A DNA stretch of 64,000 bases from Mytilus edulis (taxonomy: Eukaryota; Mollusca; Bivalvia; Mytilida; Mytilidae): positions 28,167,117 to 28,231,116 of the forward strand of contig NC_092352.1 of assembly GCF_963676685.1 (NCBI RefSeq), given 5' to 3'. Below are positions 21,735 to 33,190 of the stretch, piece by piece (the first letter of the stretch is position 1; every line of letters starts with the position of its first letter). Made by a program: the position numbers and the translations under genes. The notes under the pieces are model-generated. The model was given only the letters and a program-made list of their open reading frames with translations, was not told the DNA's origin and ran no database searches.

Positions 21735-22019
21735 TTAAAGGAATTCTCTTGAATAAACACACAGAAAACAGATGAAAACTATTAATAAAACAAATATTAT
21801 CCAAAACATAATTCTATAGCAATCTTCTTTGCTTCGTTCATTTGGAAATATTCTCCAGTTCGATTCAAAAGAGAGGTACCGTGAAGGTCCTGTGCGTCGC
21901 TGATCCTTCATTTGTTTTAGAGAAGCTTTTATCCTGACATAATCATTCCATGTGATACTGCTTCGCCGCCGCTCGCGACGAAAATACTGTACAGATGCCT
22001 CCGTTTCGTTTCCATTCAT
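21735..22019 (-). CDS. Small tail-anchored membrane protein B, 94 aa
   Basis: Tandem paralogue of the gene at 19669-19944, same strand, about 2 kb upstream. It begins MNGNETEASVQYFRRERRRS and continues NDYVRIKASLKQMKDQRR. The segment of about 25 residues after that is diverged. It ends with the hydrophobic stretch IMFWIIFVLLIVFICFLCVY and a short SREFL tail, which paralogue A lacks because its stop comes four codons earlier. RRRSSI is kept. The frame is open nine bases further to a GTG, but the ATG at 22019 aligns with the start of A. An acceptor, TTTCTTTCTAG, begins the exon at 22028. Function unknown; one membrane span with the N-terminus probably cytosolic. Confidence 0.7.
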   Translation of the reverse strand: MNGNETEASVQYFRRERRRSSITWNDYVRIKASLKQMKDQRRTGPSRYLSFESNWRIFPNERSKEDCYRIMFWIIFVLLIVFICFLCVYSREFL

Positions 22020-22028
22020 TTTGTGCAC

Positions 22029-23855
22029 CTAGAAAGAAAAACTATTACATCAGTAATGTATCATTAAATTTCAAAGAGTTCCAGTGTAAACAGAAAATTA
22101 GAATGAGGTAATTAAAAGTAAGTGTAGACTTGTACAAACTAAGTCATGTTGCCCTTTTATGTCCTCTGTTCAATGAATGCACTTGTTAATAGTAAGGATC
22201 AAATACAGCATCTGAAGTACCTGCAAAAAGTGATAAAAAAAGATTTTCATGTAATGTTACTTTATTTTGTTTAACAATCTCAAAAGCCTTATATTAAACT
22301 GTTTCTAGAAAATGTTCAAGATTTTCATAAGCCTAACATGGTGTACCTGTAATGTTACGATGTTAATACATACTCTTCTTTTTCAATTGGAAGCATAACT
22401 GAACTGCAAAGTTTTTATGACTCAGAATTACAAGAAAATAAAATTAACAGTATAAAAGAAGTTTAATAAATTATTTTTTTATTTTCTATTGTTCCATTTT
22501 TACAAATGAAAACTCCTTTTAGATAAAAATTCACGAATCAGCTTCGTGGTGGTCGTTGTTAACTAGCATTTAAATGCTAAACTAATAAAAACCGGATGTG
22601 TCTCTAGACTGGATCCTGTTTCTAGACAAAGACAAATGCCGTTTTACAGTTATACCAAGCTACTTAATCTGAACATTCCGAGTATGTATTAGGTATGATA
22701 AACATAATTAAGAGAGTCATGAATTGTTCTGATAACAGTAATTTTATATGTCTGCAATCAGTTTGTTATAATTGTTACTTATTCAAAGACCTGAACTATT
22801 GGATAAATATTAGAATGATAACACGAACTGGTTGGCAGTTAGGAATATCCGTTTAACAATTGATAGCGCATATGTTCCTCATGTCGTAACTACAATCCCG
22901 TTCCATTTTCACAAATGTGACCTACCGAATTAGACTTATTACCTTGTTTGTACTAACACGAGCAACATGACGGGTTCCACATGTGGATCAGGATCTGCTT
23001 GCCAGTCCAGAGAACGTTTTTGGTGGGGTTCGTGTTACAAAAATGTACTTTTTTTTTCTATGCGGTGTTTTGTGTACAATTGTCTGTTTGTTTGTCTTTG
23101 TTCGCTCTTTTACATAGCTAATACGGCAAGTAAAAAGTCCACTCTGGCGACACTACAGACAATTCAAACGTACAAACGACACATTTAAAAAAAGAAGCTT
23201 TCAGTGAGTATTCTTCTTCAAGATTAAGAAAATAGATTCTATTCAAGTCAAAAGTGTAAAAAAAACCTCATATTTTATTGAAACAAAGAATGATGTATAA
23301 CTACACGAAGGTCATATATATATACGTAGAGGGAGCCTTAAAAAAAAGTCAAAACCGTTATATGTTAACCCCGCCACATTTCTATGTAAATGTAAAAAGT
23401 CAGCAGCCTATATAATGGTTGCTATCATATTTGTTTTTTGTTTGTTTTTTAGCATAGTTATCTTGCGTAAAGTATATACATTTTGTCTTACCGTAACATT
23501 TTAAAGCTTTGTTTGTTCATTATTGAAGGCCTTTTCGGTGAATCAACTTCATTTAGACTCCAAATGATAGCTGTCTTATTGGCAATCATAAAAATAGTCA
23601 TTATTTGTTATACTAACGGATAGGCAACAGGTTAAGGTTTTTGTTGTGTTTCCCCACACCTTTTTTTTTTTAGTTTTATATTGGAATACATGCCTCTGTC
23701 GTTTTATATCAGCATATTGGCCAATCAGATGAATTTTCTCATTAATCACAATTTATGTACTCTAGTCGATCAATTTTAAACGTATGGACAGTTAAAGATT
23801 GAAACAATATAATCATTGACCAAACGTTTTAGGAATACAAAATAAAATGACTTAC
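22029..23855 (-). other. Probable intron of gene B
   Basis: The strong donor TTGAAG|GTAAGTC (exon end 23856) and the acceptor before 22028 frame this interval on the minus strand. Inside lie a plus-strand PLE 3' tail (about 22825-23190) and an M2 fragment (23515-23600). The rest is unremarkable AT-rich sequence. Intron boundaries are inferred. Confidence 0.4.
22825..23190 (+). mobile_element. Penelope-like element 3' fragment, plus strand
   Basis: CATATGTTCCTCATGTCGTA, ACAAATGTGACCTACCGAAT and GGGTTCGTGTTAC, followed by TTGTCTGTTTGTTTGTC, match in order the reverse complement of 28940-29240, the 3' end of the PLE at 28901-30799. Only the last ~350 bp remain, with decay. The 73-codon frame inside it is not a gene. 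Confidence 0.7.
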
Positions 23856-23856
23856 C

Positions 23857-24330
23857 TTCAACGTAAATTACAATAATTCTCTGAAAAATATCTGCCTTTC
23901 CAAGAGTAATATATTTGTTCCTTTAATATTTCCTCACTACGCCCACGCTAAGACAAAGCTAATCATTGCAAATTCTATTTCCCCTCCGTTGTTTCATATC
24001 AAACTATGTAAATTTGTAAATTGAAACTGCTGTTTGATTTAATTATTATAGAATGGTGATGCCATATCTCTTTCCAAAATATTAACACCAATGGGAAATT
24101 AAATTAATTGATTATTGATTGATAAAGTCATAAAAGTAGTAGAATTGTATCTTGATCTCTGCACATTTTGTCAATGAAAGTAGTTTTAACCTTTTTTTTT
24201 TTTTTTTTATGAAATTGAGTTTTAGTTTTGCAACACACTGTGGAAGTTGTGTCTCATATTTTGCATTTCCGTGATGATAATGTAGAAAAAAAGAAATCTT
24301 TTTTTATTCCAAATGTTGAATCTTTTAATT
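23857..24330. other. Upstream flank of gene B
   Basis: A candidate promoter or first exon of gene B lies just right of 23856. No repeat family was recognised. T-rich runs increase to the right. Confidence 0.35.
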
Positions 24331-24332
24331 CT

Positions 24333-24371
<39 letters not shown>

Positions 24372-25026
24372 CTTTTTTCGTTTTGTTTTGTTTTGTTTTG
24401 TTTTTTAATTTTTCGTTTTATTTTGTTTTGTTTTAGGGCAAGGTAAGTTTATCGTATTTTTATTTTTTAGATAAGATAAGATAAGTTTAGTTGAGTTTTA
24501 GGTATGGTTAGACCAGGTTAGTTATAAAGTTTAGTTTTAGTTAAGTTTAGTTTTAATTCAGTTCAGTTTAGTTTTAGTTAAGTTGACGTTTCATGTAATT
24601 TAGTTTTGTTTACTTCTAGTTAAGTTAATATAGTTAAGTTGATATATAAGTTGATATTAGTTTAGTTTAGTTTAGTTTAGTTTAGTTTAGTTTAGTTTAG
24701 TTTAGTTTAGTTGATATTAGTTTAGTTTAGTTTAGTTGATATTAGTTTTGTTTAGTTTAGTTTAATTTATTTTAGTTTAGTTTAGTTTAGTTTAGTTTAG
24801 TTTAGTTTAGTTTTAGTTAAGTTAACGTTTCATGTAATTTAGTTTTGTTTACTTCTAGTTAAGTTAATATAGTTAAGTTGATATATAAGTTGATATTAGT
24901 TTAGTTTAGTTTAGTTTAGTTTAGTTTAGTTTAGTTTAGTTGATATTAGTTTAGTTTAGTTTAGTTGATATTAGTTTTGTTTAGTTTAGTTTAATTTAGT
25001 TTAGTTTAGTTTAGTTTAGTTTAGTC
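24331..25026 (+). repeat. Poly-T tract and TTTAG pentanucleotide array (start of duplication unit 1)
   Basis: A ~40-base T run (about 24331-24370) is followed by TTTTG-type repeats and then long TTTAG arrays. The arrays contain a higher-order unit of 239 bp: GTTTCATGTAATTTAGTTTTG with its flanks occurs at about 24587 and again at 24826. A second TTTAG array at 42176-42308 opens duplication unit 2. Sequence after both arrays is homologous (CTTTCTGACAACAT at 25026 and 42390). Confidence 0.85.
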
Positions 25027-25150
25027 TTTCTGACAACATTTCCCTTCATCTTCTGTTATTGATACCGCGTAGATGTAACACATGTTGTAATACAATCACG
25101 GAACATGCATAATATATCGGTTATCGTTTTTTTTTACTCACTGATATCGC

Positions 25151-25310
25151 AAAAGAGGGACAAAAGATACCGGAGGGACAGTCAAGTTCATAGATTGAAA
25201 ATAAACTGACAACGCCATGGCTAAAGATAAAAAGACAAATAGACAAATAAAAGTACACAGGACGCAACATAGAAAACTAAAGACTACGCAACTATCAGTC
25301 ACGAGTCACC
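25151..25310 (-). mobile_element. PLE 3' tail, minus
   Basis: It begins at the shared 3' terminus AAAAGAGGGACAAAAGATAC and continues GACAGTCAAGTTCATAGATTG and CTGACAACGCCATGGCTAAAG. It is absent at the homologous point of unit 2 (after 42490), so it was inserted after the duplication or lost there. Confidence 0.7.
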
Positions 25311-25435
25311 CTTGTTGGTGATAGAGAGCGGTAAACGAGCTAAATAAAGAGCGTTAAATTGTGACGAGTCGCTAATATTTTACGATGTCAATCTGTAGAA
25401 ACTCCGAAATAATTTTGTCGGAAATCGAGACATAT

Positions 25436-26535
25436 AGATAGGGAAGTTGAAGACCTGGATGTTTTATAATCTGTATATAGAAGCCTCAAATTATTAATTT
25501 TCTGTTAGTCGTATGTCCATTTTCTTACCTCTTTTCATGGTTCAGTGTCTACTCGAGAGAAAAAAAGTTAAGAATTTAGTAATGTTAATTTCTCTTTTAG
25601 TTTGAGTAAAAAGATAACTATATCAGGTATGTGCGAACCTTGCAAGGCATCATGCCTGTCAGAAAGTTTTCACTTGACCTTGACTTCATTTCATGGGTCA
25701 GTGAACACGGTTACGTTTTCGTGGTCAAGTCCATATCTCAATACCATATCTCAGTTCTATAAGCATATCATATTTCTGTATGGAATGATTGTAAGGTATT
25801 TATGTTCAACTGACATGTGTCATCTTATCCTGACCTTTTAATGGTTCGGTGGTTAATGTTACGGATTTTGTTTTGTGTTCTGGCCTGGGTTTTTGTGTGT
25901 GTTCTGTATGCAATAGGTCAACAATATTTGATGTATGAAAATATTCTGCGATGAACATGTCAGTCTGGCAAGTTTTATTTGACCTTCACCTTATTGTCAC
26001 GGTTCCTTGCTGGATGTTAAGTTTTTGTGTTTTTTATCTGTTTTTTTCTTAAACTATAAGCAATAATTATATCAACTAATTTGGTGTAAGTAATGATTGT
26101 TAGGTGTTTATATCTGTATTGCAGGTATCATCTGACCTTGATTTAATTTGCATGGTTCATTGGTCAATGTTAAGTTTTCAAGGTTAAGTATGTTTTTAAA
26201 ATACCATATGTAATAGATCAAATATATGAAATGCATTGATTGATTGTAAGGTGTCCATGTCTGTGTGGTAGGGTTCATCTGACCTTGACCTCATTTTCAT
26301 GGTTTATTGGTCAATATAAGGTGTTCATGAGTTGGTCTGTTTCTTGTATCTATTAAAGCAATATAAGTCAACTATACTCGATGTATGGAATGATTGGAAG
26401 GTGTAATATTTTTTCTGGCTTGGTTTATCTGACTTTGAACTCATTTTCTTGGATCATGTAAAGTTAATGAGGTACTTGTAGTAAGCTATATATTTTTGAC
26501 TATCAAAATAAAATCGATGTTCAGTAAAGCAGTCG
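25436..26535 (+). mobile_element. Tandem-core element, family X, in unit 1
   Basis: It opens with GTTGAAGACCTGGATG, which matches the arm of the 980-1928 copy (GTGGAAGACCTGGATGC). It continues with about six diverged ~150-bp core units and ends with CAGTCGAGACATTC near 26530. The head hairpin and GGC array are reduced to CGAGACATATAGATAGGGAA. The unit 2 counterpart (42540-43015) keeps only about two core units, so core number changed after duplication. Confidence 0.65.
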
Positions 26536-26838
26536 AGACATTCTTGTGTTTACGATTACGGAGAAAATCGTATAGTTGTATTACAATCGTCCTATTATGT
26601 GATATATTAGTTCCAAATATTTTACCATATGATCCACGTTTAACACACATTGTTTGTCACGATATACGGGAATATATTCCCAACAAAATAGGATAAATGT
26701 CCCAGAATTTAGTACCATAACTATTATGTGATCAATCAGTTTAAAGAATAAGCATTCATAAGATTGGATTTTTTGCACTGCGGACAATCCTTATGTCCGA
26801 ACACTTTCTTTAAAATATTGGAAATAGGCATTATTTTT
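26536..26838. other. Duplicated noncoding segment
   Basis: Homologous to 43015-43310 (TTTACGATTACGGAGAAAATC; AATCAGTTTAAAGAATAAGC). Short frames on both strands here are not conserved between the two copies. Confidence 0.55.
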
Positions 26839-28636
26839 AGCTCACCTGGCCCGAAGGGCCAAGTGAGCTTTTCCCATCACTTTGCGTCCGTCGTCCGGCG
26901 TCCGTCGTCCGTCGTCCGTCGTCGTCGTCGTCGTTAACTTTTACAAGAATCTTCTCCTCTGAAACTACTGGGCCAAATTAAACCAAACTTGGCCACAATC
27001 ATCATTGGGGTATCTAGTTTAAAAAATGTGTGGCGTGACCCGGCCAACCAACCAAGATGGCCGCCATGGCTAAAAATAGAACATAGGGGTAAAATGCAGT
27101 TTTTGGCTTATAACTCAAAAACCAAAGCATTTAGAGCAAATCTGACATGGGGTAAAATTGTTTATCAGGTCAAGATCTATCTGCCCTGAAATTTTCAGAT
27201 GAATCGGACAACCTGTTGTTGGGTTGCTGCCCCTGAATTGATAATTTTAAGGAAATTTTGCTGTTTTTGGTTATTATCTTGAATATTATTATAGATAGAG
27301 ATAAACTGTAAACAGCAATAATGTTCAGCAAAGTAAGATTTACAAATAAGTCAACGTGACCGAAATGGTCAGTTGACCCCTTTAGGAGTTATTGCCCTTT
27401 TTAGTCCATTTTTTACCATTTTTAGTAAATCTTAGTTATCCTTTACAATAATCTTCTCCTCTGAAACTACTGGGACAAATTAATCCAAACTTGGCCACAA
27501 TCATCATTGGGGTATCTAGTTTAAAAAATGTGTGGCGTGACCCGGCCAACCAACCAAGATGGCCGCCATGGCTAAAAATAGAACATAGGGGGTAAAATGC
27601 AGTTTTTGGCTTATAACTCAAAAACCAAAGCCTTTAGAGCAAATCTGACATGGATAAAAATTTTCATCAGGTCAAGATCTATCTGCCCTGAAATTTTCAG
27701 ATGAATCGAACAACCCGTTAATGGGTTGCTGCCCCTGAATTGATAATTTTAAGGAAATTTTGCTGTTTTTGGTTATTATCTTGAATATTATTATAGATAG
27801 AGATAAACTGTGAACAGCAATAATGTTCAGCAAAGTAAGATCTACAAATAAGTGAACATGACCAAAATGGTCAGTTGACCACTTTAGGAGTTATTGTCCT
27901 TTATAGTCAATTTTTAACCATTTTTCGTAAATCTTAGTAATCTTTTAGAAAAATCTTCTCCTCTAAAACTACTGGGCCAAATTTAACCACACTTAGCCAT
28001 AATCATCATTGGGGTATCTAGTTAAAAAAATGTGTCGGGTAACTCGGCCAACAAACCAAGATGGCCGCCATGGCTAAAAATAGAACATGGGGGTAAAATG
28101 CAGTTTTTGGCTTATAACTCAAAAACCAAAGCATTAAGAGCAAATCTGACTGGAAGTAAAATTGTTGATCAGGTCACGATCTATCTGCCCTGAAATTTTC
28201 AGATGAATCGGATAATCGGTTGTTAGGTTGCTGCCCCTGAATTGGTAATTTTGAGGAAATTTTGCTGTTTTTTTTGTTATCTTGAATATTATTATAGATA
28301 GAGATAAACTGTAAACAGCAATAATGAACAGCAAAGTAAGAACTAAAAATAAGTCACTATGACCAAAATAGTCGATTGACCCCCTAAGGAGTTATGGCCC
28401 TTCATAGTAAATTTTTAACAATTTTCTTAAAATTTGAAGATTTTCAATAACATTTTCCACAGAAAGTACTCTTATAGATAGAGATAATTGTAAGCAGCAA
28501 GAATGTTTAGTAAAGTAAGATCTACAAACACATCACCATCACCAAAACACAATTTTGTCATGAATCCATCTGTGTCCATTGTTTTAATATTCACAAAGAC
28601 CAAGGTGAGCGACACAGGCTCTTTAGAGCCTCTAGT
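26839..28636 (+). mobile_element. Tandem-core element, family AGCTCACC (complete)
   Basis: The left end is a strong hairpin, AGCTCACCTGGCCC / GGGCCAAGTGAGCT (26839-26869). It is followed by a CGTCCGTCGTC array (about 26885-26935) and three ~505-bp tandem units starting near 26940, 27435 and 27948 (each with CTTCTCCTCT, AAACTACTGG and GGTATCTAGTT). The right arm carries the palindrome AGGCTCTTTAGAGCCT before CTAGTTTTT (end about 28636). Unit 2 is uninterrupted at this point (about 43300), so the insertion is unit-1 specific. Each unit contains the same short frames on both strands; these are by-products of the repeat. Pearl/HINE-like class by architecture. Confidence 0.75.
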
Positions 28637-28900
28637 TTTTGTATTGGAAAGAAATACCCACTTCCGAAACTGTGGTCGCAACAGCTCTAAACCCATTGGG
28701 TGCTAGTTTATGCATTAACGGTGAGATATTGGATGGAACTGCATTTTGATGAAATCACATTTGTTACGAAACTATTCACAAGGTCCAAAAATGTTTGTCT
28801 GATGAAAAATGCCATAAATTAACTTAGTTGGAAGGTGGTATCAACTTTTTATGATTTGTAGGATGAACATTTATGAGTAGCTTGACACACGTGCGCTTAA
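28637..28900. other. Duplicated noncoding segment
   Basis: Matches 43315-43545 (TTGGAAAGAAATACCCAC; CGAAACTATTCACAAGGTC). It ends in TAGCTTGACACACGTGCG, which recurs at 46002 as the left flank of the empty PLE site. Confidence 0.6.
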
Positions 28901-30799
28901 AAGAGGGACAAAAGACACCAGAGGGAGAGTCAAACTCATAGATAGAAAATAAACTAACAACGCGATGGCTAAATCAAAAAACAAACAGACAAATAATAGT
29001 ACAGAAGACACAACATAGACAACTAAAGTCTAGGCAACACGAAACACCAAAAATTGGGGTGATCTCAGGTGCTCAACTAGGGTAAGCAGACCCTGCTCAA
29101 CATGTGACACTCGTCGTGTTGCGTATGTTATTACAAATCCGGTAAATAGTCTAATTCGGTAGGTCACATTCGTGCAAAGGGAAAAGGTATTGTAGTTACG
29201 ACATAAGGAACATATCCGATATCATCTGTGAAACGGTTATTCCATAACGGTCAACCAACTCGACGTGATGGCGTCCGTAAAATTTACGAAGGGATGATTT
29301 CAACTTCACCATTTGGAACTCTTGGTTTAATAGCTTCATTGTGAGTAGCAATCATCCTCTATCAAAAAAATCATGATAGGAAATACAAGCCCGGAAAGAT
29401 CGTATCAATTGGGAGATATGTACTCCATATGCAGACGCTACTGGAATGTTGCTACATAGAAATTGAAAGTTCACAATTGGGAAGCTGAAATCCTCGCTTT
29501 TGTCGTAAAGTTTTGTTTTCAACCAACCCTCATTGTCAATTTCTAGATGTAAGCCAAGATATGAGGCAGACTTAGCTGTATCTGTAGTATCCTTTATCCC
29601 CAGTTCGATGGGATAGATTCGTCAACATAGTCTCCAAATTTTTTATTATTTAGTGAGAGAACATCATCTATATAGCGGAACGCAAAGTTAAAGGATATTG
29701 CAAACTTCTTATCTTTCTTCCTAAGAAGTTCCTGTATGAAGTCAGCCTCAAAATAATAAAGAAACAAGTCGACAAGAAGAGGGGCACAATTGGTTCCCAT
29801 TGAAATTCCGACAGTCTGTTGAAAATCACGTCCTCCAAACGTAGCAAATATGTTGTCAATCAAGAAATCAAACATCTTGATAATGTCAGTTTCAGAGAAT
29901 TTTTGGTTTGAATCAGAGTGATTCTTTACTAAGTCGGTCTTATCCCTCCCCAAGACAAGATACTGGTATCTACGTTGGCCATTCTTTTTTAATGAATCAA
30001 AGTAATACCAACTCTTTTAGTTTGTCTTATAGTTTGGAATGGGGAATACTTTTGTAAAGTGTAGAAAAGTCAAATGTTTTAATACTATTGTAAGATGAGA
30101 GAGTCTTAGATTGTATGTACTCTAAAAGATCTATGGAAATTTTTAGTATCCACATCTGATTCACGCCACCTCTAGAAAAGGCAGTTTCACAATAACTTTG
30201 GAGTCCGGCTTTGATTGCTGATAAAATAGATGTTAATAATTTAGAAAGAGGTTTCGTGGAGTATTTGGAAGAGCCAGCAATATACCGTTGTTTGTAAGGA
30301 CACTTATGTAGTTTAGGTATCAAATACAGTGATGAAAGATCCAGTTCTTCATATTTGGTTGAAATTCCAAAGGAACATAGAACAGACCTATGATTATCCA
30401 GGATTTCCTTTTTGGTAAGTGTCGTGAGGGTATATATTGAGTTTCCAAGTGAATTGTCAATACCTAATTCATTTATCAAGCAGTTTATGTAATGATATTT
30501 ACACACAAAAACGATATTGTTTGGGGCTTTATCTGCGGGGACAACAACATATTTGTCATGGAGGTAGGACAAGTGTTTTGCAACATTTGCATAAACAAAA
30601 ATCTTTAATTTTCTTAATTCGGATTTGTATTAACGACCTCACAGCCTTAATCCATTTGGAAAGAGTATCAACGTCTTCTTTCTCGCATTTAGCCCATTGC
30701 CAGGCATAATCCTCGATTGAAACCATTAGTACGTTGAAGTTGATTTGATGGATTTAGGCTCACGATATTTCGGACCTTTGGATAACAAATTTCGTAGAG
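28901..30799 (-). mobile_element. Penelope-like retroelement, 5'-truncated and decayed
   Basis: The 3' end AAAAGAGGGAC at 28901 and the 5' break near 30799 are defined by comparison with the empty site in unit 2 (TTGACACACGTGCGTTTTAA at 46005). The element holds a degraded RT gene (29240-30799) and a noncoding tail (28901-29240) that also occurs alone at 25151, 42713 and 46277. The window contains no GIY-YIG domain for it. Variable 5' truncation with a fixed 3' end points to target-primed integration. Confidence 0.8.
29240..30799 (-). pseudogene. Penelope-like reverse transcriptase pseudogene
   Basis: The RT is read right to left. An N-terminal part includes WQWAKCEKEDVDTLSKWIKA (around 30700-30640). 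Then come VVVPADKAPNNIVFVCK, YLIPKLHKCP, and a motif-A-like KTFDFSTLYKSIPH ending at 30027. Motif B is GISMGTNCAPLL (about 29800) and the catalytic motif C is FRYIDDVLSLN (about 29670). The frame is broken by an in-frame TAA at 30027-30029, a TGA a few codons later, a frameshift in the A run at about 29988, a stop at 29594 and another stop near 29360. The family assignment rests on these RT motifs as known from Penelope-like elements of marine invertebrates. It is not functional. Confidence 0.8.
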
Positions 30800-32707
30800 T
30801 GTGACAGAATGAAAATTATCTAAATTTTGATAGCGGTTTTATTAGTTTCAAAACTCTTATATGCATTCAGTTCTGAAATTAAATATTTTGTAAATTACTT
30901 TTAGTACGTAAACCAGAAGGTGAATCCTGCCGTTGAAAAAAACCCCAATAAAAATCCTTATAAATAAAAGGCGATGATGGATATATTTCTATGAAACAAT
31001 CCAGCAAAATCCAAGGCAAACGACTTCTCGAGAATATCATACGGTTTACAACAATAGACAATAACAAGTGTGTCGCAAACTGTCAATTACCATGGTTCTA
31101 GAAATGTTGTGAATAAGTTTAATAGAATATGTCAATGTTCTGTCATCTGTTCTGTTCATCATTTCCGTTTTATTGCTGAAGGACAAAACACATTTAGATA
31201 CCTCTTAAAGATACTGTCAAGGTTCCATATTCAAAAGATCCACGTGCTTCGGCGTTAAATAATTGTTTTAGCACATAAATCTCAATTTCCAAGGGACATT
31301 TGATTGTTTTTGTAAAATAAGCTTCGTTGAAACGGCAGCAACATAATCGTATACGGAATCAAGCAATAGATACGGAATATAACTGGCTTATACACGTTAA
31401 ATGGAGAAAAAAACCATTTGATTGTCATAAGTTATTATCGTGGCCAAACACAAAGCAATAAAGCAATAGACTTACATTTATAGAACGAATTTGCATTATA
31501 AAATCAAGTCCTTAAAGACTTCCAGGAAATACGTCTCATATTTCACCATAGTGTCACTGCATAATAATGCTTCCTGACCATTGATTGAGCAGGGTAGATA
31601 TTAAGTAAAACGTCTGATTGTTAATTTTACTCACCTGTCTATTTTCCATCAGCGTACTTTAGTTCAGAATCTTTATATCGAACATCAATATATACATATA
31701 ATATAGTATCTAAGTATGATTAAACAATTAAACTACATTGGAAAATCTTTATCCTACCAATCGTTGGGACACTTCAGTGTTTATTCCATACATCTAATTC
31801 CATAGGTTATGTCAGTTAAAAGCTCATTAGAGCTTTTGTTATAATAATGCTTGTTTGTATACTATGTCGACTCTAAGTATAGCTTATTTAATAGGGATAT
31901 CTGTTTGGGATCATGGAGATATGAAATTCACATAAGAAACACTGAAGTATTCATTGTCTAGCATTATATCATTGACTTGTAACCAATCTAAGAACAATAG
32001 CATGTTCAAACTGAATTACTCTTACTATTGCGACAGTTGTCATCGTTACTTTATCTGAATGTGTTTTATTTTGTTGATTTAGATAGAAGAGTTTTAAAAT
32101 TGTGAATTCTTGCATTAAAAGTGAAGATGTTTCGTGTTTTTTGCAGAAAATAAAATATACCACACTGGAGACCATAGGTTTCTTTTCTAGTTTCAGATCT
32201 GTAGGTTATTTTTTTATAGGTGTTGATATACAAATACCATTTGAATGTATAAATGATGTTCAGAAGGTTTTGATATTTAACATTTTTTTCTTTGTTGTTC
32301 TTTGCTTAAATACTAGGTATTATAACATTTTATTTGTACAGTGGCGAAGCTATAAATATTGGGTTTATGTTGCCGACTTTACTTTTTTTCTGTATTGTAC
32401 TTTTCTTGAGGAAGTGTTGTTATCGTCATTTTTTTAGCCATGGAATTTAACGCGTTTCTTTCGACTTACGATTCTTAATTACTCCCTAGGGAACCTTTTA
32501 GTGTGTATTAATATCGTTTGTCCATTAACCACATTCGTTTTTTTATAAAGATTGATGGCCTTTAGATCTGCCACTTTTATTCAAGTAGAAGCTTTTCTGA
32601 ATAAAAACATATTTCGCATGAATATGTTTCACCTTAGGAAAGGTCAATATGCGATATTTAATGAGCCCAACACGTTTTAGAAATATGAAACACTATTTAA
32701 CATTAGC
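30800..32707. other. Duplicated noncoding segment of unit 1
   Basis: Colinear with 46035-47640 and 49080-49490 of unit 2 (ATATGCATTCAGTTCTGAAAT; CACCATAGTGTCACTGCATA; CCCTAGGGAACCTTTTAGTG). The open frame at 32102-32437 is not preserved in the copy. No gene is supported. Confidence 0.55.
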
Positions 32708-32945
32708 TCAAATAAAGGCAACAGTAGTATACCGCTGTTCGAAATTCATAAATCGATTGAAAAAAACAACAAATCCGGGTTACAAACTAAAACTGAGGGA
32801 ACGCATCAAATATAAGAGAAGAACTACGACACATCAGAAACACAACATTAAAATATAACACACACAGATACGAACTATAATATAACAATGGTTATTTTCC
32901 TGACTTGGTACGGACATTTTAAGAAAAAAAATGGTGGATTGAGAC
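32708..32945 (-). repeat. Mussel interspersed repeat (family M4)
   Basis: AAAGGCAACAGTAGTATACC, CATAAATCGATTG and CCTGACTTGGTACGGACATT are familiar from many mussel loci. It is absent at the same place in unit 2 (49490-49515), where CATTAGCT runs straight on, so it is a unit-1 insertion. The right part is related, in opposite orientation, to 33530-33725. Confidence 0.6.
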
Positions 32946-32989
32946 TTTCAGCAAGTTTACATAATTCTGTAACATTTAAAAGATATTCA

Positions 32990-33190
32990 GCGCTACAAAA
33001 AAACTCATCATAGATACCAGGATTGAAATTTTTCTATTTGCGACAGACGCACGTTTCGTCTACAAAAGACTCATCAGTGACGCTGAAATGAAAAAAAAAG
33101 TTAAAAACACTAAATAAATAATACTTCAACATAATATTTGGTTTATGATTGTGAGGAACCAAAATTCCTAAAGGTTTGCCTAATTCATCA
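32990..33190 (-). mobile_element. Retrozyme-like repeat with one hammerhead
   Basis: It begins with AACTCATCATAGATACCAGG and contains the hammerhead at 33040-33083. It ends near ACCAAAATTCCTAAAGG. Unit 2 lacks it (GATACTCAGCGCTTTGGGAC at 49560), so it is an insertion. Only one ribozyme copy is seen, so it is a partial or monomeric copy. Confidence 0.65.
33040..33083 (-). ncRNA. Hammerhead ribozyme, type I, with minimal stem III
   Basis: On the minus strand: stem I GCGTCA (33083-33078), core CTGATGA (33077-33071), stem II GTCT / AGAC with loop TTTGT, core GAAA (33057-33054), a two-base-pair stem III in CGTGCGTC (33053-33046) and stem I TGTCGC (33045-33040). Predicted cleavage is after C17, between 33046 and 33045. 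Stem I has one T-T mismatch. All invariant core bases are present. Confidence 0.75.

Noticed and set aside
26989-27621. Frames on both strands containing DPANQPRWPPWLKIEH-like sequence
   Set aside because: They recur in each core unit of the AGCTCACC element on both strands and are by-products of the repeat.
28472-28706. Overlapping 67- and 74-codon frames
   Set aside because: They lie in the right arm of a tandem-core element and are not kept in the copy at 35241-35500.
32102-32437. 111-codon plus frame
   Set aside because: The unit 2 counterpart (47500-47600, 49090-49240) breaks the frame; composition is T-rich noncoding.
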